Assembly (NCBI RefSeq): GCF_000001735.4
Contig: NC_003074.8
Span: 2,542,101-2,606,100 of the forward strand
Length of the DNA stretch: 64,000 nucleotides
Origin: Arabidopsis thaliana
Taxonomy: Eukaryota; Streptophyta; Magnoliopsida; Brassicales; Brassicaceae
Direction of reading: 5' to 3'
In this document: one piece after another, positions 53,312 to 64,000 of the stretch
Layout of the letters: each line of letters starts with the position of its first letter
Position numbering within the stretch: position 1 is the stretch's first letter
Position numbers and translations under genes: made by a program
The notes under the pieces: generated by a model
Seen by the model: the letters and a program-made list of their open reading frames with translations, nothing else
Told to the model about the DNA's origin: nothing
Databases searched by the model: none

Positions 53312-54412
53312 GTTTGACCTCAGATCACAGCAAGAGTAAATCCGGGGACGGAATCAAATATACGGCTGAGAAGTCCTGACCGCCAATGGCCAGGAGATAG
53401 AACCGAGACGAGAGAAAGACTGGAGAAGAAATGAAATCGCTGCCAGATCTGAAGCAAGTGAACGAGAAAGGTGATGGAAAGAGAAAGAAAATTGAGAAAA
53501 GAAGAATAACAAATATATATGGGTAAGTAATGACGAACAGCGATCCAATTAGAGTCTTACATTTATAACCAGGTCCGGCCCATATCGGTCCTTACTGGGC
53601 TCTAAGCATCCGAATTTCTAATGAGACGACACGTGAAATATTTTAATTGGTGCTTTTAAATGAAGGTACCTTAGGTGAAACAACAATAAATGACTTAATA
53701 ATTAAGATTTGATCCAAGAAAAAAACTTAATAATTAAGAATGGAAGAAGTGTCATGACTTTTAATAATTTTTTTTAAAAAACTTAATAATTAAAGATTTG
53801 ATACAAGAAAAAAAAAACTTAATAATTAAGAATGGAAGAAGTGTCATGACTTAATAATTAGAAACAAAACTTAATTAATCTGATCCAAAAGAAGAAGGAA
53901 TATTATGTCATAGAGTATCACTGATGATTGCAGGTTGCAATTGTATGTTGCATCAAGTCATCCGTCTTGGTTCCATTCAGTTTTCTGTGATGAAAGAGTC
54001 ATTTCCCCTGGTTGAATTGGTTTTTTTTTTGTTATATGGCTCTGTTGTTTTGTATAGGTTATTGTTGTTATTAGCTTATAGTGGCTTAGTGTGTGGAGAT
54101 TTGTTTCTCCCTGTGTAATTGCTTCTGTTCTTTGTGTTGGTACATGTTTCCAATCTATCAATTCAAATCCAGTTGAGAAAGATTAAGAAAAAAAATGGAA
54201 GAAAATCTCCCAATTTTTATACATAATAAAATGAGATGAATTGATAATCAATTAGATTTAGTTAGTAAAGTTTAATTTTACCGATGAGATCTCAGACGAC
54301 CAAAACACGAAAATAAAATAAAAAGAAAGATCTCAGAATCGCGTCTTTCTTCTTCTTCTTCGTCTTCTTCCTCCGAAACTTTTTTTTGTTTTTCAAAGTG
54401 GTGGAGCTAACC
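53312..54412. promoter_or_regulatory. Divergent promoter region CHC2 / KOB1
   Basis: This 1.1-kb stretch lies between divergent start codons. Near CHC2 it has GGCCCATA and TGGGCT (about 53577-53601), site II-type motifs common in housekeeping plant promoters, and ACACGTGA at about 53629. A tandem duplication of about 70 bp (53693-53852) lies further right. The KOB1 leader is CT-rich just before 54413. Confidence 0.55.
53693..53852. repeat. Tandem duplication of about 70 bp
   Basis: Copy 1 at 53693-53760 and copy 2 at 53781-53852 share ACTTAATAATTAA, GATTTGAT-CAAG plus A run, and AAGAATGGAAGAAGTGTCATG. They differ by one base change and a few A-run or single-base insertions. A T-rich spacer separates them. 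Confidence 0.8.
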
Positions 54413-57400
54413 ATGAAATCGACTCACCATCACAGAGCTCCACTAATATCTGCTTCTTCCTCATCTTCATCTTCTTCCCAAAACCATTCATTCGTCTCTA
54501 GGCTCCTCCTTCTCCTTACTCTACTTCCAGTTTCCCTTGCTTGTCTCGCCTTTATCCTCCAATGGCGAGGCGGTGGTCTCGCCGATCCTGCCTCTGCTTC
54601 TGTTCGTTCCTCTACGTCGGTTCCTGGCGGCTCCGATCTCAATCACGAGGTCTTTCCCGGCATGGAGACTGTTTCATCTGTCTCCCCAAAGTCTCACCAA
54701 TCCTCCTCCGACTGCTCAAATCTAGCTCGCAGCTCTTCTCCTTCTTTTCCTTACTATGCTGATTGGAAGTTTGGTGTTGATACTAGCTTAAAGCCTAAGG
54801 TTACTACTTTCAATTCCCCTGATTTCAAGTCTTTGGATCGATCTACACTTCCAAATTCCTTTTTTTTTTCTTAAATCTTACTACAATGTCTAATCTGAAA
54901 TATCAAGTTGTTCTTTTTTTATTGGATTATAGAGATTTGAGAAATACCAAAGTTCATTTTTTGATCAGATCTGTCTTTGTAAAGTCACCTCACTTTTTGT
55001 GCTCCATGTTGTATATGATTCTTGACATTGTTACTGTTTACAGATATGTATCACGACTAGCACATCAGCTGGATTGGATCAGATTCTACCATGGATGTTC
55101 TACCATAAGGTTCTAGGCGTCTCAACATTCTTCCTTTTCGTTGAAGGGAAAGCTGCTACTCCGAGTATTTCTAAAGTGCTCGAGTCTATTCCTGTGAGTT
55201 GAACTACCTCTCTTCGCGTCCACTGTTTATTTTGTTTTGGCTGTATATCTCTAGCTCTTTAGTCCTGTAGGTATAAATTTGTATTTAAGGTATGCAGTTT
55301 TCGATAAATGTAGTCCCATGTCTCTTGCAGGGTGTTAAAGTAATATACAGGACGAAAGAGCTTGAGGAGAAGCAAGCGAAGAGGTTAGTTAGTTATCCCA
55401 TTGCATATTTGCGACAAAGCTATAGCTCTTCAAGGCACTAAACACATGTTTTGTTGTATATTCTGAAATTGTAGCATTGTTTTGTTGTATTTTCTACTAC
55501 TGATCATTTTACTGTCATTCTTTTTTGTTTTGTTTCATCAGCCGGATTTGGAATGAGACCTGGCTTTCGTCTTTCTTTTATAAGCCCTGCAATTATGAGT
55601 TATTTGTCAAACAATCTCTCAACATGGAAATGGCTATTGTCATGGCTAGGGTAAGTATTTCTTTTAGACCTTATTTGGTTCAGTTTTGACTCATGTCTCA
55701 TGTTACATTCTCATTTTTCTTGTTCTTACTAAATATCAGGATGCGGGCATGGATTGGATACTTCATCTTGACACTGATGAGCTGATATACCCAGCAGGTG
55801 CTCGTGAGTACTCACTAAGACGGTTGCTGCTTGATGTTCCTCCAAATGTGGATATGGTTATATTTCCAAATTACGTGAGTGATATCTCATTCACACTTCT
55901 TGCATTGCTTATTTTCAGCTAGTTTTGTGAGTCTAAAGTTTCTTTTATGATCTGGCCTTTGCTATGAATAATGCTTTTGGATTTTGTTGTTTAGGAAAGC
56001 AGCGTAGAAAGAGATGATATCAAGGATCCTTTTACAGAGGTATAATTCAGTTTATTACTGTCTTTACGTAAGAGAGTAGGTTTATTAATATTTGTTTGTT
56101 ATGTTAGTATTACTTCTGAGATATGTGTGGTGCAAGCAGGTGTCAATGTTCAAGAAGAATTATGATCATCTTCCAAAAGATACATATTTTGGAATGTACA
56201 AAGAAGCAACACGAAATAATCCAAATTACTTTTTGACTTATGGTAACGGCAAATCAGTTGCTCGGGTTCAAGATCACCTTCGTCCAAATGGAGCACACAG
56301 ATGGCATAATTACATGAAAACTCCCAAGTATGTCTATCATATATTCAAACATAACTAAATTTTCTATTGGTTGAGGAACATGATAGGACTTTGTTGTTAC
56401 TCTAATATAGAACCATGTAACTATCTTAAAGGAGTTAGCAGTGGAGTGGAGTTCCGGTTAACAGCGTAGTTAATTTTTTCTGTTTGTGAAGCCAATTTTT
56501 TTTTGGAAATACTAACCTGATGATTCTTGCTAGTGAGATCAAATTGGAGGAGGCTGCTGTCCTACACTACACATATTCAAAATTTTCTGACTTAACATCC
56601 AGGCGTGATCGATGTGGCTGTAAGCCTACAAAAGAAGACGTGAAAAGATGCTTTATGTTGGACTTTGACAGATCTGTGAGCATCTTTTCTTAAAATCTCT
56701 AAAAGTCCTTAGTCATTTCTTAAAATCTCTATATTTCACTTCCTCTTACCCTTTTATGATGCTGTATGGATCAACATTGTAGGCATTTATAATTGCGTCA
56801 ACAGCAACTGACGAAGAAATGCTAAGCTGGTAAGAGCCTTAGCATCGTTCTTGGTTACTTGTGAAATAGATAACTTCTGACACTCTTTGAACAAGTTTGG
56901 TCCTATTGTGATTACAAAAATATCTGGTCTTGATCAAAAAGTAATCTACCCTGTGTAGGTACCGTGAACACGTTGTGTGGGGTGACAAAGACGTGAAGAC
57001 GAAACTCCTTAGGAAGGGTATTCTGACTCGCATCTATTCACCAATGGTAAGAACATACTCTGCAATTCATTATACAAAATTCCAAACACAAGTCCTGGAA
57101 TGTTGAGTTCTTGCAAGTCAATTGTAAAATATTATATACATTTGTGGTAAAATGCAGGTTGTTATACAAGCATTGAAAGAATCTGGTGTCTTCAGCTCGG
57201 TTGTCTCATCAGCTTCTACAAATCTGTCAAAGAAAAAGTTCTTATCATCAATTCACAAAAGCAACTCATCCAGGTCTACTGCATCTGAGTCCCTTCCATC
57301 AAAGGAAAGCAAGTCTGAGGGCATCTCTGCAAGGCACCTTCTTGAGGCTGAATCAGCCATCCCTCCTTTATCGCCACCTGGGATGGAACAAGCTAGATTT

Positions 57401-57415
57401 TTTACAGAGGATTAA
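54413..57415 (+). CDS. KOB1: KOBITO1 / ELD1 / ABI8, glycosyltransferase-like protein
   Basis: Membrane-anchored plant protein of 533 residues needed for cellulose synthesis and cell elongation and for ABA and sugar responses. It is related to glycosyltransferase family 92 (DUF23-type). Eleven exons: 54413-54799, 55044-55193, 55331-55383, 55542-55650, 55740-55874, 55995-56039, 56140-56327, 56534-56675, 56783-56829, 56959-57046 and 57158-57415. The N-terminus has a Ser run and then one transmembrane helix ([22 protein letters not shown]), a type II topology. A stalk rich in Ser/Pro follows. The catalytic-like domain begins at [21 protein letters not shown]. It contains [11 protein letters not shown] (a DxD-type motif) and [19 protein letters not shown] Ser-rich tail ends ARFFTED. 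Enzymatic activity is not shown by sequence alone. The 3' UTR has a decayed copy at 63023-63290. Confidence 0.95.
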
Positions 57416-58029
57416 CAGGTTTTAGCACGGAGCTGATGCATTCGCTTTTACTGATATTGATACTGGTTGCAATATGAGTGCTGTGTAGCTTTAGGATGGC
57501 AAATGAAGTGGAACAAAGAAGAGTGAAGAAAGCGGCTTTGTGTGATTCTTCCTAATCATATTGAAAAGTCATCGATTCTCTTGTCTCATTTTGCTCTCCC
57601 TCTGCAACTTATGATAGATGAGTTTGCAGCATTTTTCTGTTGTCATTGTTACTTCTATGTAAGTTTATTACTATGTACAGAACTTCAAAGCACAGAGCCT
57701 TGGACTCATTTTTCTACTTACATCGATCGCCTTATAACTACACCACTACTGTCATGGCCTCTTCATGGGCAAGAGTAATACCAACCTTATTAATTCAAGT
57801 TTAATACAAATCGATTAACATGCACCTAACCGGTAATGACTCAACACGTATGTTATCATGAGGATGACACAATCTAGGATTCCAAAAAAAGGTATGAAGA
57901 AAGAGTCAATGGTCCATAAACGAAGATTTGGCACCAAAAAGCGGAGACTCCTCAAGTTATATATAAAAAGCAGAGTAAGAAGGAGGTTTTGATGTGATGA
58001 TTGTTGTCTGAGAGAGAGAGAAGAAGAAG
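57416..58029 (+). other. KOB1 3' UTR and VHA-E2 promoter
   Basis: The first 300 bp are KOB1 3' UTR and the source of the diverged copy at 63023-63290. The VHA-E2 core promoter is at the right end, with a TATATATAAAAA box at 57958-57969 and a short (GA)n leader. Confidence 0.6.
57958..57969 (+). promoter_or_regulatory. TATA box of VHA-E2
   Basis: TATATATAAAAA lies 61 bp before the start codon at 58030. That implies a 5' UTR of about 35 nt, largely GAGAGAGAGAAGAAGAAG. Confidence 0.6.
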
Positions 58030-59807
58030 ATGAACGATGCGGATGTGTCAAAGCAGATACAGCAGATGGTCCGGTTCATCCGGCAAGAAGCAGAAGAGAA
58101 AGCAAACGAGATCTCCATCTCCGCCGAGGAGGAATTCAACATAGAAAGACTTCAGCTTCTCGAGTCTGCCAAGCGTAAGCTCCGTCAAGACTATGACCGC
58201 AAGCTCAAGCAGGTTGATATCCGCAAGCGAATGTCAGCCATCTCCCCTCCCCTTCCTTCATCTATCTCCTTCTCCTTTTGCTATGGCTTTTAATTCATTC
58301 CATATATGTTTCTCTTCAGCGACTACTCCACACAACTGAATGCAAGTAGGATTAAGTACCTTCAAGCTCAAGATGACGTTGTCACTGCCATGAAAGACTC
58401 CGCAGCTAAGGATCTTCTCCGTGTCTCCAACGACAAGAACAATTACAAGAAGCTTCTTAAGAGTCTCATCATTGAGGTTTGTATATATGTTTATCATTTC
58501 TCCCCTCAATATCCACACGTCCTTACCATTGTATAACATTACTACAGAGTTTGCTGCGCCTGAAAGAGCCATCAGTGCTGCTGAGATGCAGAGAAATGGA
58601 CAAGAAGGTTGTTGAATCGGTCATTGAAGATGCTAAAAGACAGTACGCGGAAAAAGCCAAAGTCGGGTCTCCTAAGATCACCATCGACGAAAAGGTCTTC
58701 CTCCCTCCACCTCCTAATCCGAAGCTCCCTGATTCCCACGACCCTCACTGGTATACTTCTTTCCAATGTTTTTAAAACCGACCCAGACAGTGAACCGGAT
58801 TACCTTCTGGGTCAACCGGGTTGAACCACGGACCAATTGATTAAAATTTATTTAATAAATTTAATATTAATAGAGATTTTATAGTGTTTATAAATAGAAA
58901 ACAAAATAATCATATCATGTTTAATAGAAAACAAAATAATCATATCATGTTTAATAAAAAAATATAAAATCATATTATGTTTGATAAAATATAAAATCAT
59001 TTACACCAAAAAAACATATATATATATATATATCAAACAATAATAAGAAAGTGATTAAAAATTTTAAATTCAACTAAATGTCTAACATCGTAATAAATAT
59101 AATAGAAGATCACCAATGATAGAAACAAACTAATGAAACATCGTGAATTCAAACAACTAATCTCGTTTCCATATATCACCATTCGATTCATTTTTAAGGC
59201 CGCATTGTGAAAACTTCACCAAAATCTAAAACATCAAATGAGTTTAAGAACTAAAAAAACTTATAAAAATAATTGAAGAAAGTTTAAAATCCCACATTTT
59301 ATTCCAAAATGAAGAGAATTTTGTAAAACCCACATCCGGCCGGTTCAACCGGTTCACCGGGTCATGGGTTAATAGCGAGTTTTTTGGGTTTTTTCGGTTT
59401 TGAATTTGTCGGGTTTTAGCACTAAACTCAAACCGGAAAAGTGTTCGGGTCACAAGTTAACCGGTCGGACCGGGTGGTTCGGGTCGGGCGTGAAAACACT
59501 GCTTCTTTCTCAATCTTTCTCCTCTCTCTCGTTTTTTTCACCATATATATATGAACAATGGTTTTGTCTGAATGGTGAAGCTCGGGTGGGGTGGTGCTGG
59601 CCTCTCAAGACGGCAAGATTGTCTGCGAGAACACTTTAGACGCACGCCTTGACGTCGCCTTCAGACAGAAGCTTCCCCAGGTTCGGTCTTTTCGATTAGG
59701 AATGTTTTTCTTTTCTCTTCATTCCCAATCTCTCCCATTAACTCTTCTTCTCATCTCTGCAGATCCGGACGCGCCTCGTTGGAGCTCCTGAAACCTCCAG
59801 AGCATGA
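58030..59807 (+). CDS. VHA-E2: V-type proton ATPase subunit E2
   Basis: Peripheral-stalk subunit of the vacuolar proton ATPase (V1 sector), 235 residues. Arabidopsis has three E isoforms; E2 is known to be mainly pollen-expressed. Five exons: 58030-58232, 58320-58476, 58548-58750, 59581-59680 and 59763-59807. Residues about 10-115 are a long charged alpha-helix (heptad-rich, RFIRQEAEEKANEISISAEEEF), as expected for the E/G stalk. The C-terminal globular part holds GGVVLASQDGKIVCENTLDARL and FRQKLPQIRTRLVGAPE. Intron 3 is 830 bp, most of it a hAT-type miniature transposon at 58764-59501. Splice sites flanking the element are intact, so the frame is kept. The identification as E2 rests on length and position. 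Confidence 0.94.
58756..59509. mobile_element. hAT-type miniature inverted-repeat element
   Basis: A 738-bp element (58764-59501) is flanked by an exact 8-bp direct repeat CTTCTTTC (58756-58763 and 59502-59509), the target-site length of hAT transposons. The left end reads CAATGTTTTTAAAACCGACCC. The right end, read from the other strand, is CAGTGTTTTCACGCCCGACC. They match at 14 of the first 20 or so positions, including the hAT-like CA(A/G)TG start. CCGGTTCAACC-type phrases extend the inverted similarity inward. No transposase ORF is present, so it is non-autonomous. The interior is AT-rich with a 30-bp tandem repeat and a (TA)n run. Confidence 0.85.
58891..59000. repeat. 30-bp tandem repeat inside the hAT element
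   Basis: Units at 58891-58920, 58921-58950 and 58951-58980 and a partial one from 58981 share AATAGAAAACAAAATAATCA and CATGTTT-like ends. The first two differ by only two bases; the later ones are more diverged. Confidence 0.75.
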
Positions 59808-60157
59808 TCCCAGCACCCCAAGTTTAAAATATTTTGCCAAGGGCTCAATAAGTGACACATTTTGGCCTTGTCACACTCTCAAGGATTGTTACTTTTTTAG
59901 TAGAGATCAACTGTTTTTTGTTTGTCGCATCCTTTTCAAATTTACAATATTGTCAAGAGAGAATAATTGCTGAAAAAAATGATACATAAAAACTGCAGAG
60001 AAGCTATTGAGTTATGCCCTTTTTAACTCAATTTCCTCTAAAATATTTTTGAGTAATCGCAATGCAATACTTGCAAGATTTTTCATAAGATATAGAATAC
60101 TCAAGAACCACCCCATTTTGTTGAGAATGCATATGATATTTACATGTTCTAAGCTAC
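59808..60157. other. Convergent intergenic region VHA-E2 / NPH3 gene
   Basis: Facing 3' UTRs, AT-rich. Nothing else is seen. Confidence 0.55.
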
Positions 60158-62312
60158 CTAAAACATAGACTCTGGTCGGCTCCTAACGGTTTTTCTCTCC
60201 AACCTTGACTTGGATTTGCGGTTAGCATTCCGCAGCTTCCCTTCTGTAGGTCCTCCACCAAATATCGAAATCCTCCCAATCCCTTTGGAAAGTGAGGTCA
60301 GCAATGTTCCACCATGACCTGACTTCTCCATCATCCCCTGTTTCATCAAAATCTGCTCCTTCTCCAACTCAGTCAGCCTCACTCTCACCCTTGAAATCTC
60401 CAGCTTCAGCTCTCTATTCTCCCTCCTCAGTGAGGCATAAGTGTCTCTCGGAGACACAGCTCGGCTCGGGTTCTCGCTACTATGTTTCTGAGAAGACAGC
60501 AATAGCCCTTCCCCTGACTCTCCGGACATTACATTCTTCATACGCAGCTGTTCTGAGTAGAGGACTCGGACCACCATCTGCATCGGCAGCCGATCGTTCT
60601 GAGCCACATGGTTGCATGCTTCTTGTGAAAGTTTCTGAGTGTCTATGAATTTGCAGAGACTCTTACATTCTTGTTCGTTCAGCGACGGATGCCCCTAACC
60701 AGAGACACAAAGAACATTGACACTCTATCAATACAAAATGTTGCAAAAACAGAGACACAGCCTCCATATTAAGGGATAGAAGAACAACTTTACCTTTAGA
60801 AACATATCAATGGCTCTGTATAGCCCATCATCCATGACACGTGCGTAATCAGGCAATATCTCTATCAAAGCCATGAACTTGTGAAGACTCAGACACGGGT
60901 CTGGTGCAATCTCTGCCAAGTATGCATCCATGATCCGACCCACTTTCAGCAATGAACTGTGGCACATAGAACCAGTAAGATTCTCGGTCTCGTTCTCGTA
61001 ACAGCAATCTTCATCATATTCTTCTTCCTCCTCTATTTTCTTCAGAAAGCAGACGAGTATTCTATGGACAGTGTCTACATCGTACATGGAATCTCCGTCT
61101 CGGACAACAGGTATGAGTAGATCATCGAGGGAGACTGTTTCCAGCTGCTGAGCGATTCTCCGCTCGAGCTCGAGCCTGCAAGAGATGGCTACGTTTATGG
61201 TAATCCCGACCCTCAACATTCCAAAGAGGAAACTCAGAGGGACATTGTCATTTGGGAAAAGACTAACAATGGCTTCAAGGACGTTCCTCTGTTCATTCTC
61301 AAAAGTACCCGAATCGAGCTTGGTTCGCTCCTTGCAGTTTCGAATACCTTTCAACGATTCTTGAGCGTAATGCATCAAAGACGTTATGATACTCTCTGAC
61401 CGCAAGCCTGTTCTAGCCATCGCAGAGACAACTCGTGCGTAATAGTCAATCCTCAGAGCAGAGAGGTCTTCAATCCACCACTCAGGACTATCTCCTCGCT
61501 TGAGTTCCCCTGACTCGGTGCCTCGGTTCAGCCGTGACAGCCCTAACACTAACTGTTCTCTGCAAGCATTCACAGCGATAGCCTCCACACATCTATCAGG
61601 AATGTGAGCAGTTTCAGCAATGTCTTGAGGATAAAGCGTCTCACAGGAACAGAGGACTTCCACAGACTTCTCAAGACTGCGAAACGCGACTTGCTCGAGG
61701 TAAGTCTCGGTCCGCGCAATCAAATTCTCTTCTTTGAAGTCCTCTGTCATCTCAAGATAACCAGCTGCGCAACGGATAGCAACCACGTTGGAGATAGTGA
61801 TCTCGAAGTTGATGCCGTAGCAGAACTTCATGGCGAGTTCAAACGTCTTAGACCCACCTGGAAAGTCTCGGAGCTCTGTATGCGAGAGATTTGAAGATGA
61901 TTCTTTCATCTCTGCCACCATTTTCCTAATCTTTCCACACCGAGCCACTAAAGGAAACTGCAAAATAATTCAAACATCGTAAATTGAAATTCCGTCGAAC
62001 ACTTTGTGTGGGCAAAAAAAAAAAACAGATCACTAACCTTGTGGAGTAAAAAGGACTCTCCATCAACAACAATTGTGATGTCTCCCGCAACATCTGAGAA
62101 TATGCTGCAATTTATATATGGTAAAAACGAATCCTTTATGCATCGGATAAGTAAGAAATCTATACGTGATTGCATAAAAGGAACAAACTTTGACATGTTT
62201 GAACGAAAGAGAGACAGAGAACAGACCGAGTGGCAAAGGAGCTGGAGAAGATGGAAGGAGCAGGGGCAGAGGAAGACGAGTGAGATTGAGCATTGTCCGA
62301 TATAATACCCAT
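60158..62312 (-). CDS. BTB/NPH3 family protein
   Basis: Plant-specific NPH3/RPT2-like protein of 617 residues, expected to act as a plasma-membrane signalling scaffold or a Cullin3 substrate adaptor. Four exons: 62227-62312, 62038-62104, 60794-61957 and 60158-60694. A Ser/Ala/Pro-rich N-terminus (MGIISDNAQSHSSSS) leads to the BTB domain (DVAGDITIVVDGESFLLHK, then FPLVARCGKIRK and FPGGSKTFELAMKFCYG). The NPH3 domain covers about residues 205-480, with WWIEDLSALRIDYYARVVSAM and the conserved YRAIDMFLKGHPSLNEQECK. A coiled coil follows (YASLRRENRELKLEISRVRVRLTELEKEQ in parts). The tail is basic and ends RSRPESMF, with R-x-S-type sites like those of other members that bind 14-3-3 proteins. Its own pathway is not shown by the sequence. 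Probably At3g08570. Confidence 0.92.
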
Positions 62313-63605
62313 TGTGACCTTGAGTATGAATTTGAGGAGGAGCCTTTCAGAAACATATAGGCTTTGAACACTTTCCTTTTCTTGCTCGGATTTTTTAAAA
62401 ACTCTCTAATAGACTTTATAATGCACTTTCAATTTCGTAATCTTGACTCCAAAAAAAAAAAGAAGAGATGCTTTTTTTGGTGATGTATGATTCAGAGCAC
62501 GTGAGAAAAGCCGAGAGGGGGTTGTGTGTGGCACGGAGCTCCATAAAGACTCAATTATAGTCTCTTGGGGGCACACTTTCACTTTACTAATTGAGGTCTC
62601 TATTACAACCTCCACTCTCAGTTTCTATCTAATCTCTCTTTTATACTAACCAACCACCTATGAACCCTACTTTGTCACCACTACTTTTGCTCTATTTTGT
62701 TTCACCAAACAATTGACATGGTGATTTGAGATGTGAAATCCTTGTCGGATCAAAATCCTTCCAATAGCAGCAGACAAATGGCAAAATGACAGATCCTTTT
62801 AAATATCTCTAGATCCTTAATCACTAATACATCACTATTTTAATTTATTTCAAAGCTTTCAGAAACACCTTTTGTTAACTCAAATATCTGTTTGGTGTCT
62901 TCTTATTGGAAGTTTTCTTGATTTCTATCAATGTTCATAATTCCAAACTGATGTGCAACTCTATGACTCTGTTCCACAAAAATAATTCAGAGATGGGTGA
63001 TGCTAAAGGGCGATTTGCATAGTAGATTTTTCACTCTCATTTTCCATGTTTTATGCATGTTAACCGAGCTCTATGCATTCGCTCTCTCATTACTACTGAT
63101 ATAGACATAGGTGCAATATGAGGGATATGAAGAGTGAAATATTGACATGCAATATATAAGTGATATTCTCAACAATGAGTTTGCAACATTTCTTTCATCA
63201 TTGTTGCTACAGTTTAAGTTCACTACTTCGTACAAAACTTCTAAGTTACACAGGTTTGGATGCGTGCATTTTTTTAACTTATAGCCTGAACTAGATTGTA
63301 GATACTACCTAAGATAACGAAATCAATATTGCAAGTTGATTAAGACTATAAATAACATGGTAATCAGATAAAAAAGAAGAATTTATTTCATAAATCCAAA
63401 ATTCTTTAAAATCGAAGAGTCTAACAAACTCTCTCAAACATGAATTATTCCATAAGTAAAAAAAGTTGGCGTCAGAACGATATAAAATTTGGTTTAGGGC
63501 ACATGCCTCCCTAAGTCTTAAGCAAAAAAAATTTCATCAACATCTCAGTTTATTGCGGGCCTTAAAACCGCAATTAAAATCGAAAAAAGGAGGAAGAAGC
63601 AATGC
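62313..63605. other. Intergenic region NPH3 gene / AAC1
   Basis: Left part is the NPH3-gene promoter and 5' UTR. The right part (63023-63290) is a degraded copy of the KOB1 coding end and 3' UTR in the same orientation. The AAC1 3' UTR lies next to 63605. No new gene is seen. Confidence 0.6.
63023..63290 (+). repeat. Decayed duplicate of the KOB1 3' end
   Basis: Short blocks occur in the same order as in KOB1: TAGATTTTT (57394 / 63023), TGCATTCGCT (57438 / 63074), ACTGATAT (57451 / 63095), GCAATATGAG (57470 / 63113), GAGTTTGCA (57620 / 63177), TCATTGTT (57643 / 63198) and GTACA-AACTTC (57675 / 63230). One internal deletion of about 86 bp explains the spacing. Confidence 0.75.
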
Positions 63606-64000
63606 TTAGGCACCTCCTGATCCGTACTTCTTACCGAAGACAATCAGCTGCAATTTGTCGTAACCGGAAAGCACACCAGCACCTGCAACAGCACGCAGAA
63701 TGTTGGCACCAGCTCCCTTGAAGAGTGACTTGGCTCCTTCATTCTTGAGGATCTGCTTGAAGGCGTCCAAAGAACTCTTGTACTTGACAGCTTCACCAGA
63801 CGTCATCATCATTCTTCTGCGGACAGTGTCAATGGGGTAGGATGCAAGACCCGCACCATTGGTAATAACCCATCCAAGAGCGAAACTAGCGAAGAAACTG
63901 TCCTGAAATAACCAAAAGAGAACGACCACAACATGTCAATATCAACCAATGATAGGCAAGAGAGCACACAGATCAGAGAGAAAGACAACAAGACATACCT
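63606..64000 (-). CDS. AAC1: Mitochondrial ADP/ATP carrier 1, 3' part
   Basis: Inner mitochondrial membrane carrier that exchanges cytosolic ADP for matrix ATP. Only the last exon (63606-63902) and two bases of the preceding one (63999-64000) are in the window, joined over an intron at 63903-63998. The visible exon encodes [11 protein letters not shown] and the third-repeat carrier signature [11 protein letters not shown], whose RRRMMM hexapeptide is diagnostic for ADP/ATP carriers. It then covers transmembrane helix 6 ([20 protein letters not shown]) and the tail KKYGSGGA. The 5' part lies beyond the right edge. AAC2 has a similar sequence; position favours AAC1 (At3g08580). Confidence 0.93.

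Noticed and set aside
54430..54642. 70-codon minus ORF opposite KOB1 exon 1
   Set aside because: It is the antisense of the Ser-rich N-terminal codons of KOB1; the acidic run simply mirrors TCT/TCC codons.
61604..61894. 96-codon plus ORF opposite the NPH3 gene
   Set aside because: It is antisense to the conserved BTB/NPH3 exon and shows no domain.

Overview
This 64-kb window is plant nuclear DNA. Genes are split by short AT-rich GT-AG introns, and every recognisable protein is a plant family member. From the gene content and order I identify it as Arabidopsis thaliana chromosome 3, upper arm, about At3g07970 to At3g08580. The locus numbers come from memory of the gene order, not from a search. 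Exon models were built by hand from splice sites. Wherever the whole CDS could be summed, the exon total is divisible by three and gives the length stated.

Layout: 1-1270 end of a pectin-cleaving polygalacturonase (QRT2, +); 1793-8992 MAP3K epsilon 2 kinase (-); 10444-12544 serine carboxypeptidase-like SCPL27 (+); 12934-13729 small organelle-type RRM protein (-), divergent with 13946-15326 ATAB2 (+, chloroplast translation factor); 15653-19434 PHD-finger protein (-); 22091-23719 DUF642 wall protein (+); 24493-27297 FRD3 citrate transporter (-); a 4.7-kb AT-rich gene-poor stretch; 32005-33025 LEA_2-type membrane protein (-); 34858-35972 MYB83 (-); 37656-37844 a small secreted or membrane peptide gene (+); 38503-39943 Makorin-like CCCH/RING protein (-); 40526-43456 PLC2 (-), divergent with 43932-44106 ribosomal protein eL41 (+); 45071-53311 clathrin heavy chain 2 (-, about 30 exons); 54413-57415 KOBITO1 (+); 58030-59807 V-ATPase subunit E2 (+); 60158-62312 BTB/NPH3 protein (-); 63606-64000 3' end of the mitochondrial ADP/ATP carrier AAC1 (-).

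The genes do not form an operon or a single pathway. Several touch the cell wall (QRT2, DUF642, MYB83, KOB1) and several touch membrane traffic or signalling (CHC2, PLC2, VHA-E2, MAP3KE2), but this is probably ordinary gene density. I found no tRNA gene, CRISPR array, autonomous transposon or unknown multi-gene system.

The most notable structures are: a 738-bp hAT-type miniature transposon with a perfect 8-bp target duplication inside VHA-E2 intron 3; a decayed copy of the KOB1 CDS end and 3' UTR about 5.6 kb downstream; a perfect 11-bp hairpin ending 4 nt before the SCPL27 start codon; a GC-AG intron in MAP3KE2; a 216-bp divergent promoter between two organelle-directed genes; and an unnamed 62-residue peptide gene.
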